From assembly GCA_025765615.1 (NCBI GenBank), contig JAIVFJ010000042.1:248001-312000 (forward strand): 64,000 nt of DNA. Reading direction: 5' to 3'. This document shows positions 41,841 to 53,915 of this stretch, in pieces; position 1 is the first letter of the stretch; each line of letters begins with the position of its first letter. Below the pieces are notes generated by a model that was not told where the DNA came from, ran no database searches, and saw only the letters and a program-made list of their open reading frames with translations. Source of the DNA: Zopfochytrium polystomum. Lineage: Eukaryota > Chytridiomycota > Chytridiomycetes > Chytridiales > Chytridiaceae. The position numbers and the translations under genes are program-made.

Positions 41841-44800
41841 GGAAGTGCCTTCGCCCCACCCTCCGCTCCAATCCACCCCGCCTCTTCCTCCTCCCCCTCC
41901 TCTTCCTCCTCAGCGCCCTCCTCCCCGCTGCCGCGCGGACGGCACATCAGAAACACCGACACCACGCCGCCAAACACCTGCACGGCGCGGCGCCACGCCA
42001 TCGGCAGGTCGACTCCGAGAAGGTTGAACAGTGAGAGCGGAATCACACTTGTGTGTTTTGTTTGTGTCAGTACGATGCGAAAGAATTGGGGGACGTGGGG
42101 GGGGAAGAAATGGAATGGAATTTGACTTACAGCGCGTAGATCCAAATGACAGTCAATGTGTAGCTAGCGATGAGATGCTGCTGCATGGCTGAAAGCGCGA
42201 TCGATTGTTGCGGATGCGCAAGTGGGAAAAATTATTAGGAGCGCGCCGGGTGAAGGAGATTGTTGCGAGAAGCACGTTGGTTTTTTTTTTTTTTTTTTTT
42301 TGGGTTTGCGGAACAGAGAGAAGATTGAAGGCGTGGAAAGGGTCGAGAGCAGGTCAAGGGGCAGGAGCGACGGGGATTCAGGGAAGAGTCCATGCTTTTA
42401 GCGGTCGGGGTGAGATGAGCGAGAAAAGAGAGGAAGAAAATCACAAAATGAAGGAGCAGCCGGAGCAGATTGGGATGTCACCCTACCTGGGCTGAGAATG
42501 CGCTGCTTCCGGGCCCGTGGAAGAAGAGGAGGGTTGGCGATGCTTTCTTCCTGGGGAGTGACGATGCTCGCGACCGCCTCCTTTACCCCGCGACGCCGTC
42601 TTCGGGTCTCCTGTTGCTGCTGCTGCTCGCCGACTGCGGCGACGTCGGACCACTGGCCGCCGCCGGGAAGCGGCGGCAGCCGCGTGCGCATAGCCTCGAA
42701 CGCGGCATCATCGTGTGCCGATCGTGCGAGCAGCCGCTCGTCCTTCCGCGCCAGTGCGCCCCTCTCAATCTCGTCCTGCAGCGCCGCGCACCGCTCCTCC
42801 GCAGAGCGCAGCTCCGCCTCCCGCGCCTTCACCTCCCGCTCCGCCTCCCCGAGCCACCCGCGCACCTCGACAATCTCCTCCTCGCGCAGCGCAACCGCCC
42901 GCTCCGCGTCCGCCAGCAGCGCCTCTAGGTCGCACACCCGCGCCAGCGTCCCGGGCGGGTCGCGCAGCGCCGCCGCCCGCTCCAGCGCCTCGCACTCCGC
43001 GTCACGCGTCGCGAGGACCGCCGCCAGCGACGCCGCGCGGGACTCGGCCTGCGCAAGCTCTGCAAGCGCGCTCGACAATTCGGTGCGCAGCGCCGCGGCC
43101 GCTGCCGCCGACGCAGATGCCGACGCCGCCGACCCGCTGCCGGGCGCTTCCTTCGGCTTGAGCTGCGCAAGTTGCTGTTGCTTCTCTGCAGCAGCCGCCG
43201 CCCCCGCTGCCGCCGCCGCGGCTGCTTTTGCTTCCGCACTTCTGAGCTTTTCCACCAGAGCGGCTCGCTCTGCCGTGGCCGTCGCCACATGCTGCTCGAG
43301 CACGTCACGACGGGCTGTCGCAGCTGCAAGCGCCGCGCGCAGCTCCGTAGTTTCGGCCAACTCGACCGTAGCAGCCTCTTGCAACTTGCCTTGAGCAGAC
43401 TCAAGCTCACGACGGTGCGCAGCTTGGAGCTCTGCAGCGCGCGCTTCGCAACCCGAATGGTCCGCGCTCACGACCACGGTCGACGCTGCTGCCTCGGCCG
43501 CCGCGGCCAACGCGGCCTTGTAGCCCAGCTCGGCCTCACTCAGCTTCCTCGACCACTCGATCTCCGTTCCAGCGACTTTGGAATGCAGCCGCTGGATCTC
43601 CGACTTTGCGTCGCGTAGCTGCATCTGCAGACCCTCGACAATCGCCGCGGCGCTGCTCTTCTGCACGGCCTCCTGCTCCAGCTGTTCGGCAATGTCCTTT
43701 TTCAGCTGCAGCAGCGCCGCGTTGGCCTCGCGCAGGTCATTCTGAAAGCGGTTCTGCTCGTTCACCTTGCTTGTCAGCCGGTTGATCTCGGCGTTGGCGA
43801 CCTTGAGCTCTGACTCGAGCGTCTGGATGCGTAGCGCGCCGAGGTTCTCTTGGCTGGCCGTCAGTCCCCGTTCTCGTTCCTGCAGCTTTTGCTTGTCCGA
43901 CAACGTCTGCGCGAGCTGCAACTCCAGCTTGGCGATCCGCTTCTCCAAAAACTCCTTTTGGTCCTGGAGCTTCGAGCACTGCTCCTCCAAAGCGGCCGCC
44001 TTCTTCTTCCACTCGGCGCCGTCAAGCTCTTGGAGCGAAGGGCCCTGTGACCTCCGCTGCGCTAAATCGTGCTCGATCGTCGCGAGCTTGGTGCCCATCG
44101 CCATGAAGGCGCCTTTGACGTTCTGGTACTCCTGTTCCAGCGCCTGCTTGGCGAGCTTGGCCGCCGTCAGCGCGGTCATCAGGTCTACCCGCTCCTTGCG
44201 CAGTACCGCGATCTCTTCGTTTCGCGTCGCAAGCTCCTCCTCCTTGTTCTGGGCCGCCTCCGAGAGCTCAGCGCAGCGCGCCCGCAGAGCCCGGCACGAG
44301 TCCTGCGCGCACCCTACGTCCTCGCCCGCGCGCGCAAGGAGCAGCGCGGTCGCCGGCGTCGGCGTGCCGGCCGCCCCCGCCGCGCGCAGCCGCTCAATCT
44401 CCGCCTGCCGATCCTGGACCTGCGTCGCCAGCTTGCCCACCGTCTTCTTCAGCGCGGCGCACTCGCCGCACGGCGCACCGAGGTCCCGCCCGTTGCCGCT
44501 GCCGCTGGCCCCGCCGTCCGTCTGTCCGTCCTCCGACGGCCGAATCGACCCGTGCCGAGCCATCCGCGTCCGCGCTGCCATCTGCGCCTGCTCGAGGAGG
44601 ATCTTGAGCTGGTCTCGCTCCACCTCGACCGTTCGCAACGCAATCATCGCGGACGTTCGCCGCGGCGGGCCGGCGTTCTTGTAATCATCCTGCCCCGAGC
44701 TGCTGCTGCCGCCCGCTGTGCTGCCCGCGGCACTTCCCGCATATTTGTGACCGTCCCCTGCGGTCGAGGAGGCGACCTCCGCCCCAGCCCCGGTTTCGGA

Positions 44801-47800
44801 CGAAGCACCGGGGGCGCCAAAAGCAGCTGCCGGCGCGCTGGGAGTCTCCATTGCGTCCTGAGCGTAGTCGACGAGGTGGGTGAGCACGCGGACCTCCTCC
44901 CTGTGCCTCGTTTCCAGGTTCGACAAGTCGCGCTGCAGCCGCGTGATCAGCATCTGCTGGTTCTCGGTCAGCACCTCCGCCTCAAACAGCTGCTTCGCCA
45001 GCACGTCGCGCTTGTCCTTCTCCGAGCGCTCCAGCGCCAGCATGCGCGCCTCGAGCTGCGTCGCCGACCCGCGCCCCGACAGCTGCTTCGGCGCCATCAG
45101 CTGGTCCACCAGCTCCTGGATCTGCTGCTGCAGGCACCGCTCGACCTCCTCGCTGCTCTTTGCCGCCGCCGCCGCCGCCGTCTCCACCCGCCGCACCCGC
45201 TCCGACGCGTCCGCCTCCGCCCGCCGCAGCGCCGCCTGCTCCGCCGCAACCTGCGCGGTCAGCTCCGCAACCAGCTGCTGCGCCTCGGCCGTCTCCCGCG
45301 TCTGCACCTGCAGCTCGCGCAGCAGCTTGTCCACGTCCAGCGGCGACGGCGACGACGACGACGACAGCGGCGACGCCGCCGGAGCCGGCAGCGGGAAGGT
45401 CCCCGTGCGGATCGACAGGTTCGGCGACGCGGGCGTCTTGCCGACGACACCGCTGCCCGCAACCAGGCTGCCGGCGCTCTCCTCGCTGATCGACGCCGCC
45501 GCGTTCACCGACGCCGAGCTGCCCTTCCTCTTCAGCGACGGCGTCTTGAGCTTCATAAAGTTGGTCAACGAGATCTTGCGCTTGCGCTTCTCCGTCGCCG
45601 CCGCCGCCGCCGCCCCGCGCCCGGCCGGCGACCCGGCCGCAACGTCCTCGCTGCTCGACTGCCCCGACGGGCTTTCCGCCGGCGGCTCCTCGGACGCCGG
45701 CGACAGCCCCCCCGCCGCGACTGCGGTCGGCGACGCCGAGTGGGTCGGGGCCGCCGCAGCGTTGGCCTGCTGCGCCAGCCGCGTCAACTCGTCCTGCTGG
45801 TCCGCGATGCGGCGCGTCAGCTCCGACTTTTCGCGCGCGTGCTGCACGCCCTTTTGCTCCGACACCGTCAGCCGCGCCTTCAGCTCGCCGACCTCGGCCG
45901 CGTGCGCAGCCGCCGCCGCCTGCAGCCGCGCGCTCTCCGCGGCCGACCGCTGCAGCTCGCCCTGCAGCTGCGCGACTTGCGCCACGAGGTTCGCGCCGTC
46001 GGGTTGCGGGATTTTGACGGCGGCCGTCGCCGCGCGGGCTAGCTCGTCCCGCTCGGCTGTGAGCGCGCCCACGCGCGCCTGCAGCGCGTCGATCGTCTTT
46101 TGCAGGGTGCCGTCGGTGGTTTCTTGTTCGCTCGCTTTGGCTGTGGACAGCGATGCTTCGAGGTCGTGCTGCGAGGGTTGTCGTTGGTTTTTATAGAGGG
46201 TGGGTGCGTGAGATGTGTTAGCGAGGCGGAATGGCGGAACGAAGGGAAATAAATCCCCCAAAAGAGAGAACAGAACAGAGAAAAAAAGAAAGAAAAAAAA
46301 CTAAAATACACGCAAAAGGAGTAAAACTGCACTCTCTACCGCTTTCTGGGTCAGCAGGAAATTCTCGGCCTCCAGCTCGACCACCCTTTGCTTGCACCTC
46401 GCCAGCTCCGACTGCGTCATCGCGACCGCCTCCGCGTCGCCCGCGGCGCCCGCGCCCTTGCTCAGCTCGGCCACCGTCGCGCGCAGCGCCTCGCCCTCCG
46501 CCACGGCCGCCGCCAGCAACCCCTTGACCCTCTCCAGCTCCTCCTCCAATTCACCGCCCGCCCCCGCTCCCCCTCCCCCCCCTCCTCCTCCCGCACCACC
46601 CGCACCCACGCTCCCCTCCGCAGCCCCAACCGCCGCCTCCACAACCTCCGCCGCCGCCGCCTCAATCTCCGCCCGCACCGCCGCGTCCTCGGCCTCCAGC
46701 CGCGCCACCTCCTCCCCGCACGCCGCCCACTCCCGCTCCGCCGCCGCGACCCGCCCGCGCACCCGCGCCACCGCCGCCGCCTGCTGCGCCGCAAGCTCCT
46801 CGTCCACCGCCACCCCGTCAAACTCCCCCGCACCTCCACCCCCCACCACCCCCCGCACCCCCACCACCGCCACCGCCACAAAAGCCACACCGCCCCCGGC
46901 CGGCAGCGGGATCTTGGACACAGCGGCGCCGCCGCCGCCCCGCGCCGCCGCCCGCGCGATCCGCAGCCGCTCCTGCGCGTCCGCGAGCTCGACCCTCAGC
47001 CGCGCGCGCTCGGCCGCGAGCGCCGCCTGCCGCGCCGCCGCCGCCCCGCGCCGCGCCCCCACGTCTTGCAGCCGCGTCTCGAGCGCGCCGAGCTGGCTCG
47101 ACTGCGCCGCGAGCTGCGCGCCGATGCGGTGAAGCGCCGTTGGCGTCGGCGTCGACGGCGTTGTCGTCGTGGGTCCGGGGGTCGGGGTCGTGGGAGACGT
47201 CTGTTGGGCGCGTGCATGTGTGTGTGTGCGGCGTGGGGGTGCCCGGTGGGATTCCCGTCCCGCGACGGGAGGGCGGATTTTTTTTTTTTTTGTTTTTTTT
47301 TTGGTTTACGATGGAGTTGGCAAGGATGGTTGTGGGACAGGAAGGTGAGGAGGGTAGTTGTTAGAGTACGCTTTTTTAAACTACGCCTGATGGTGATCGG
47401 CTCGGGTGCTCGAGGAAAGCGGACGGGGGGAGAGAGGAGAAAGGGCAACCCAATCCAGGCTTGCCAGCCGTCCGCAAACGGGGGACACCAAAGCGGCTGA
47501 GTTTGCTAATTTTTACGGCGAAGGGCGCGGCGTGGAAGTGGCGCAGAAGGGGTCAAGAATAAGGGGGTGGGGAGGGTTCCCCGCCGGGCTCACCATCGCT
47601 CTACTCAGTGTCAGTGTAATAGCGGAATCAACGGCCGGGCGCCGCGGTTCAACGCTGGCGGTGCTGGAGGGCGGCGGCGGCTGTGGCGACGCGACTTTTG
47701 TTGTTGCTGTTGCTGTTGTTGTAGCGGCAGTGGCGGTGGTGGTGGCCTCGAGAGGGGGCGAGGGTTTTGCGGACGGAGAGGAGGAGGAAGGAGAGGGCGA

Positions 47801-49159
47801 GGGAGAGGGCAAGAGGAGGCAGTCCGCGGTGGTGGAGGTGTCTCTGACTTTGGGTGGTCGTTGACGCTGCTGAACCTGTTGTTGATCCTGTGGCGGTTCT
47901 GGAGGAGGAGGAGGAGGAGGAGGAGGCAGCGGTGGCGAGGCGGTAGCTTTGCGCGTCGACGCGTTGCTGCTGCTGCTGCTGCTGCTGCTGCTACCGCCGG
48001 TGTAGTTGTTCTCGCGCTGGGCGCCCGTCTTCGCGGGTTCCAAAACGTTGGCAGGTGTGGCACCGCGGTTTCTGGAAAACACAAAATTTTTTTTTTTTTT
48101 TAGTTTTTTGTTTAGTATTTTTGTTTTTGTTTTGTTTTGTTTTTTGGTTTTTTTTTTTTTTTTTGGCCGGTTTTTTGCAAGGCGGGAAGAGGCGCAAATT
48201 GTTAGCGGTTCTGTGCGTGTTTGCGTTTGTTCGAGATCGCCAGACGAGGGGGAAATGGATTGACAGTGAAGAGAAGAGAGAGAGAGAGGGGGAGAGAGAT
48301 AGACAGAGAGAAAGAGATAGACAGAGAGAGAGAGAGAGTGTGTGTGTGTGTGTGTGTCTGTGAGTGCGTGTTGTATCAGGGAAAGAGAGAGAAAGACCAG
48401 CAGCAAGAGAGCCCAGAGCGCGCGACAGGGGGGGGAGCTGGGTGGGTGGGGTAGGTACCATCCCAACCCGTCCCAACATACCTTCTTCCATCGTGCCCAT
48501 CCCCACCACCCACACCCCCCGCCCTCCCCAGCCTCCCCTCCGCAACCGCGACCCTCGCCAACGCCTCCTCCAGCTCAAACGCGACCCCCTCCCGCGCCGC
48601 CCGCGCCGCCGCCAGCTCGCGCTCGACGACCCGCACCCGCGCGCGATGCGCCTCTGGGAAAAGAAAAAGAAAAAAAAAAAAAACAGGTTAACAAAAAAGA
48701 AAAAAAGAAATGAAAAGGGGGGCGGAGAGAGAGAGAAGGCTCACCCGCTTCAGCCTCCGCCGCGACGACCCGCCGCCGCAACGCCGCGGCAACCCCAACA
48801 ACAACAACATCCGCGTTGGCGTCCTCTCCCGCTGCGGATTCAACCGGCGGCCGTGGCGGTGGCGGTGGCGACCGCGACCCCGACCGTGACCCCGACCGCG
48901 ACCGCGACACCGACGACGGCGCCCGCCTGGGCCCCGCCGCGCTGCTGCTGCGACCCCCACCGCCACCGCCACCGCCACCGCCGTTGCCCACCACCCCACC
49001 GCCGCCCGCGTCCCGCTGCCGCACCCGCCCGCGCACCGGCCCCAACCCCGTCGCGGCTGCCGCCGCCGCCACAGCCGCCCGCCCGCGCGACACCGCCGCC
49101 CCCGCCGCCGTCAGACTGTCCAGCGACCGCGACGACCCCGACGACGACGCCCCGCGCGG

Positions 49160-49203
<44 letters not shown>

Positions 49204-49897
49204 ACTGCTGCTGGGAGTGGTGCTGGTGGTGGTGGTGCGAGTGGTGGTGCGCGTGGTGGTGGTGGTGGTTGAGGTGCGCCGGGCTACTCCCCCACCGCTC
49301 GAAGCGCGGGCAGATTGCGGTTGCGGCTGACGATGTGTGGGAGACGGGGAGCGGGGCGGAGGCGGAGGAGGAGGACGAGGAGGAGGAGGAGGAGGAGAGG
49401 TAGGGGGACGAGGAGGGCGGGTGGAAGGCGGAGGAGGAGCGCGCGGGGGTTGTTGTGTTGTTCGTGGTGGTGGTGGTGGGGGAGGGGGTGACGGGGGTGG
49501 CGGGCGACGCCGCGCGCGGTGCTTCCGTCGCCGTTGCTGTTGTGGTCGTCGTCGGCCGTGTCGGGAACGGCGCGGCCGTGGCGGTGGTGGCGGCGGTTCG
49601 TCGCGACCGCGGGGAGACGGAGCGCGGGAGCCGGGAGGCGGCGAAGGCGGCGGAGGTGGCGGCGGGCGAGGTGCTGCTTGCGCGGCGTACTTGTTGTTGT
49701 TGTTGTTGGTGCAGTCGCTGTCGCTGGTGCTGTGGTTGTGGTTGTGGGTCTCGTTGTTGTTGTTGTTGTTGTTGTTGTTGATGTTGATGCTGTTGCTGTT
49801 CAAGTGGTTGAGGGGGGGGCAGTGTCGCTCCAGCTGCTGCTCCCGCCGCGGCCCTCGACGTCGACGACGGCGTTGGCGGCAGCGGCGGCGGCGTCAT
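41807..49897 (-). CDS. Large coiled-coil protein with C-terminal membrane anchor (7 exons)
   Basis: Proposed exons, high to low: 48745-49897, 48482-48653, 47594-48071, 46340-47200, 42487-46168, 42131-42188, 41807-42047. All six introns have GT-AG ends and the phases agree; the total is 6,645 nt, or 2,214 residues. Residues 1-385 are Gln-, His-, Ser- and Pro-rich. Coiled coil begins across the first splice (AEAEA joined to EAHRARVRVVERELAAAR) and fills most of the large exon, with typical Leu/Glu/Gln/Lys heptads. A basic patch KRKRKISLTNFMKLK lies in a Ser-rich interruption. The last two exons encode IASYTLTVIWIYALVIPLSL and a second hydrophobic stretch, then an acidic tail ending SEIAT. The layout resembles tail-anchored golgins or similar tethers, but no orthologue is claimed. 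The start at 49897 is the first ATG of the GC-rich frame; upstream exons are possible. Confidence 0.7.
48265..48357. repeat. (GA)n(GT)n microsatellite within an intron
   Basis: On the coding (minus) strand this reads (AC)n then (CT)n, inside the 409-nt intron 48072-48481 of the coiled-coil gene, upstream of an A/T-rich stretch and the TTTTCCAG acceptor. Confidence 0.85.
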
Positions 49898-50152
49898 GGA
49901 CGACGGGGGCTGTTGTGGTGGCTGTGGGGCCGTGATGACGGCGACGATGGCGATGGTGACCGAAACAGCAAGGCGGTCGGCGTGACGCTGGGTGGCGCCG
50001 CGGAGCCAGCGGCGTCTTCGCGGGTTTGTTGCGTGTGGCTTGTATAAATTTTTTTTTGTGGCTGTTTCGCGCCTTGTCACAGTCGCCTCTCTGTCTCTCT
50101 CTCCCCTTCACAGCAATTGGTCTTTCAGTCGTTTTTCTTCAAGGACAGAGCG

Positions 50153-50201
<49 letters not shown>

Positions 50202-50775
50202 TAGCAGAAAACAAACCGCAGAGACACAAGCGGAAAACAAAAGCTTTCCAAAAAAAAAAAAAAAAAAAAAAGGATCGCACGAATGAGAAAAAGGGAAAAG
50301 GACTTTGAGCAGACGGGGGAAGGGTAGAGGAGTGGCGACAAAAGGATGACTGAATCGGTATAGTGTCGGGGGTTACGTGGGGGGGGAAAGGGGGAAGACT
50401 ACGAAGAAACAAATCAAAGAGAAAAAAGGTGGGGGAAGGTGGGGGGAATGTGGCTGGATGAGTCTTGGAGGTCGTTGGAAAGGGCGAAATAGCAAGCAAG
50501 GTTGTGAGGACAAGGGTCAAGTTGGTTGCGAGGAAAACACGAGGAAAAAAAAGAATAAGACAGAGGGTGGTCGGAACGACAAAGAAGAAATCGGATAGGC
50601 AATTCGTCCAAACCTATAAAAAGTGGAGCAGAAAGTAGGGGAACGGGGAAGGGGAAGGGGGAAGGAACAACAGCTTTCACATAATGCGTTACAAACATGG
50701 GAGCAAGTTTAAAAGGACAGGGGAAGACTGCCTGGAAGAGAGAAGAAAAAAAAGTGTCCACTCGGGGCTTAGTAA

Positions 50776-50807
<32 letters not shown>

Positions 50808-50835
50808 GCGAAAAGGGGGTGTGATGAAATTATAA
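49898..50835. other. Intergenic region with long A-runs
   Basis: Lies between the coiled-coil gene start and the 3' end of the zinc-finger gene. A-runs occur at 50156-50191 (~35 nt), 50250-50270 and 50773-50799. The segment 49898-50080 is still open in the coiled-coil frame and may be leader. No gene was seen. Confidence 0.6.
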
Positions 50836-51942
50836 TCAGTGCCCTTTGCGCTCGACGTGCCTCACCAACTCGTAAGGGCGGAAGAAAAGACATCCGCAGG
50901 TACGGCACTGAAAGTTCTTGGTGCGGTTTGCGTCGTGGGTCTTCAGGTGGGTTTCCACGTTGAATCGGCGCTTGGCTTTCAGGGAGCATCCCGGGTGCGG
51001 GCAGAGAAACACCCGTTGGCCGGTCGGCTCGACGACGCAGTGGATGTCGTCGGGGCTCAAGGTTGTTGCTGCAGGCGACCCGTCGACGACGACGATGGGT
51101 GTCGCACGGGTTTTCCGGCGCTTGGCTGGCGCCGACGAGTCGGAGCGTTCGGCAGCAGAGCACCGCGGGCGCTTTGAGCACGTCGAGGATTGGGACGGCG
51201 AGGGAAACGAAGAAACCTTGGCGCCGGCATCTGCGAAGGTAGGGGCGAACAGTAAAGGAGATTCCGGAGCCGCGATGGCCGCAAGGGTAGCGAGGGCCGC
51301 AGGCAGGCTCTGGTCGAGGTCAAGTAACGGGGCAAACATTGCGGGGTTGGGGTTGGGGTTTGGTGAGGTTGCGTGGACGACAAGAGCCTGCGTAAGGAGC
51401 GTCTCGAAATCGACAGCTGGCGTGACGGGAGGGGTGGCGCCAAACGAATGGGACCCCTCGGTGCGGACATCGGGTCGTGCAAGAGGAGGAGAATGATGGA
51501 CGGCAGGAATCATGGTTTCTGGAGGTTGCGCAAAGACGGCGTCGTCCAAAACCGAAAACAAAGCACCGCTGGAGGACGAGGGCATCTGATCGGCGAGGAT
51601 CCAGTCGTCGTCGATCGGCGACGATTCCTCCAGGACGGAGCTAATGTCATGCAACGATGGTTGCAGATACAGCGAGTCGGCGTAAGAGCAAAGCTCCTCC
51701 ACGATTGCACGCGAGTCGCTGCTGGACGCATCAAGCTGCAAAAATTCGTCAAGATCAAAGCTGTTGGTGTATTCGTCCGACGCGGCGGGGGGGGGCCGGC
51801 GGGGGCAGGGCCGCACAAAAATGAGCGGGGGTGGTTTCGGGAGTAGCGAGGGGGCCTTGCACTTTGCGCTCGAAAGTACTGCCCCCACAATCCGGCCCAG
51901 AACAGCGTTCAACGGCGTGGCCCCTACTGGGTGCAGGGGCAT
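50836..51942 (-). CDS. C2H2 zinc-finger protein, probable transcription factor
   Basis: Encodes 368 residues from the ATG at 51942. Two C-terminal C2H2 fingers are visible: FLCPHPGCSLKAKRRFNVETH with the second His in LKTH (C-x4-C-x12-H-x3-H), then FQCRTCGCLFFRPYELVRH with the last His in ERKGH (C-x2-C-x12-H-x4-H). The protein ends immediately after finger two, at TGA 50836-50838. A basic PAKRRKTR stretch before them could be a nuclear localisation signal. The N-terminal half has acidic, aromatic segments (NSFDLDEFLQLD, SPIDDDWILAD) like activation domains. A better-placed ATG at 51994 opens MSVRSSAQVLWPELF and could be the true first exon, joined by a 49-nt intron (donor GTAGGGG, in-phase GCAG acceptor); this is unproven. 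Target genes are unknown. Confidence 0.75.
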   Translation of the reverse strand: MPLHPVGATPLNAVLGRIVGAVLSSAKCKAPSLLPKPPPLIFVRPCPRRPPPAASDEYTNSFDLDEFLQLDASSSDSRAIVEELCSYADSLYLQPSLHDISSVLEESSPIDDDWILADQMPSSSSGALFSVLDDAVFAQPPETMIPAVHHSPPLARPDVRTEGSHSFGATPPVTPAVDFETLLTQALVVHATSPNPNPNPAMFAPLLDLDQSLPAALATLAAIAAPESPLLFAPTFADAGAKVSSFPSPSQSSTCSKRPRCSAAERSDSSAPAKRRKTRATPIVVVDGSPAATTLSPDDIHCVVEPTGQRVFLCPHPGCSLKAKRRFNVETHLKTHDANRTKNFQCRTCGCLFFRPYELVRHVERKGH

Positions 51943-53915
51943 CGAGGTTGAAAAGCTCCGGCCAGAGCACTTGCGCGGATGAGCGAACGGACATTTTTGA
52001 GCCGCTTGCCGCTTACACTGTTATTTGCATCGGGGGGAGGGGGGAGTTAGAAAAGTAGATTGAGTAAGAGGGCAGGCAGAAAGGATCAAAACGCTACTAA
52101 CCGAGAGACCACGAGGACGGTATCGACTGGGAGCACACACACACACACACACAAAAGAGTTTGGGGGAGCCCCGGCGTTTGAGTTCTCTCTCGCTCTCTC
52201 GGCACCTCCACCACCACGGCCCCCGCGGTGTCTCGCTCAACCTCACGGCCACTATCTTCTTGTTTCCCCCCCTCCTTCGGGCAGGCACAACAGGCTCAAG
52301 TTGCGTCAGTCAGCCAGTCTGTCAGCGAAGTGGCAGGACAACTGGACGAGAGACCGAGTGAGTGTGTGCTGCTGTTGAAGGCTGTGGTTGGGGGGGAGTG
52401 CGAGGACGGGCCTCACTGAAGGCGGCGAGAGGGGAGCGGGTCGGGAGGGGGGAGGAGGGGAGATCCACACTAAACGTGGGGGGATTCTCACACACACACA
52501 GAAAAAAGGGGGAAGGAGGGACTTTGCTCAGGTACTTATACGACTACAAGTCCTCGTTTTGCACTTGCTCCGTCTGTCTGCCTGTCTGTCTCTCTCTCTG
52601 TCTCTCACTCTCTCTCTCCTCTTTCTTTTTAAAACGTACGTTTGTTTTTTTTTCCTCCGAAACATTTGGATTCTTTTGAAACAGCGACTGGCACACTGAA
52701 ATGATTGTGTCGGCGAATCGAGAGGAAAGTGCAAAGGAGAGAGAGAGGGAGAGAGAGAGACAGAGAGAGAGAGAGTAGAGTGCATGTGGTGGTGGGAATC
52801 AATTGAAGGTGATCCGAGTTTTGCTCTTTAGGAGAGAAAGTGTGAGAGATGGACAGCAGACAGAGAGTGAGAGAGAAAAAGAGAGAGAGAGAGAGAGACA
52901 TGCCTGCGATACACGTGCCGCTTTTGCAGTCAAAGGGGATGGATGGATTTTTGTGGGTGGGCATGGATTGGAAAGTGTCTGTCTCGTTTTTTACCCTCTC
53001 TTGCTGTCTCTGTCTCGGTCTCTGTCTCTGTCTCTGTCTGTGTATCCCTTTTGTCTGTCAATCTCGCTTTCTCCATTGTGAGAGCAGCAGCAGCGGCCAG
53101 CAATTGACCTCTTTCTCTTCTTCTTTCGTCCGCTTCCACCTTCCAACGTCGTCAACGTCGTGGTCTCAACCTCTACTCTATCTACATGTCTCTGTCTGTC
53201 CATCTTCGTCGCCTTCATTTCTTCTGGCAAATAAATAGATAAAATAAATATTATTTTCACTGCAGACAATAATACTACTGTGACTGTCTGGTCCTCACCC
53301 AGCATATTGGCGCACACCTGTTGATGATCCACTTGGGCGATATGAGACGCACGAGTCACGGCCGCCCCCGCAAAGGGCAACAAGGGCCTGACTTACATGT
53401 GCGTGCTGCATGCGTGCGCGTGTGTGCGCGTGCGTGCGTGGTGGCCAGGAAAGGGAGCCATCGAAACAAAGAGGGTTGTTGCAGCGCCGCAGTATGTTTA
53501 TTACTCAAACATGTGTATGATGAATCAATACTACTACTGCCAACGCTCTCCTTGTTATTGTTCTCAACACAATTCACCGATTCACTAGAGTTCGACCATG
53601 GAAGAAAAGGAGGAACGGAGGTGGGAAAGGAGAGGGTGTTTGAAAAAAGTATGTGTCGCTCAAGCGTCCTCGTATTCAGAAAACCCCATTGCACCCGGGA
53701 CCCGATGACGAGGTCAAGTTTTAGTTCTTTGAAGCGATGGAAGGAGACTGAGAGAGAGAGAGAGTGACAGAGAGACAGACAGAGGGAGAGAGGGACAGAG
53801 GGAGAGAGACAGAGCACGCAATCACGATCACTCGCTCATCAATTGACGGCGCACGATCGCGCAACACACACACACACACACACAAACAGCCCGCCCCGCC
53901 CCGCCCGCTCACAAC
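51943..53915. other. Divergent intergenic region rich in simple repeats
   Basis: Separates the zinc-finger gene (minus) and the permease gene (plus), so it should hold both promoters. It contains a possible alternative first exon of the zinc-finger gene (to 51994), (CA)n at 52134-52153, (TCTG)/(CT) tracts near 52570-52620, (GA)n near 52738-52776 and 52858-52900, (TCTG)-like near 53000-53050, and (CA)n at 53863-53882. No TATA box could be assigned and no further gene is supported. Confidence 0.6.

Noticed and set aside
42398..42486. Read-through end of the large coiled-coil exon as the true C-terminus
   Set aside because: A GTAGGG donor at 42486 and a phase-compatible downstream membrane exon give a better model; the read-through residues look intronic.
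53321..53767. 148-codon plus-strand frame and a possible minus-strand exon (53290-53400) with GT donors
   Set aside because: No conserved motif and no in-phase partner exon could be found; left as intergenic.
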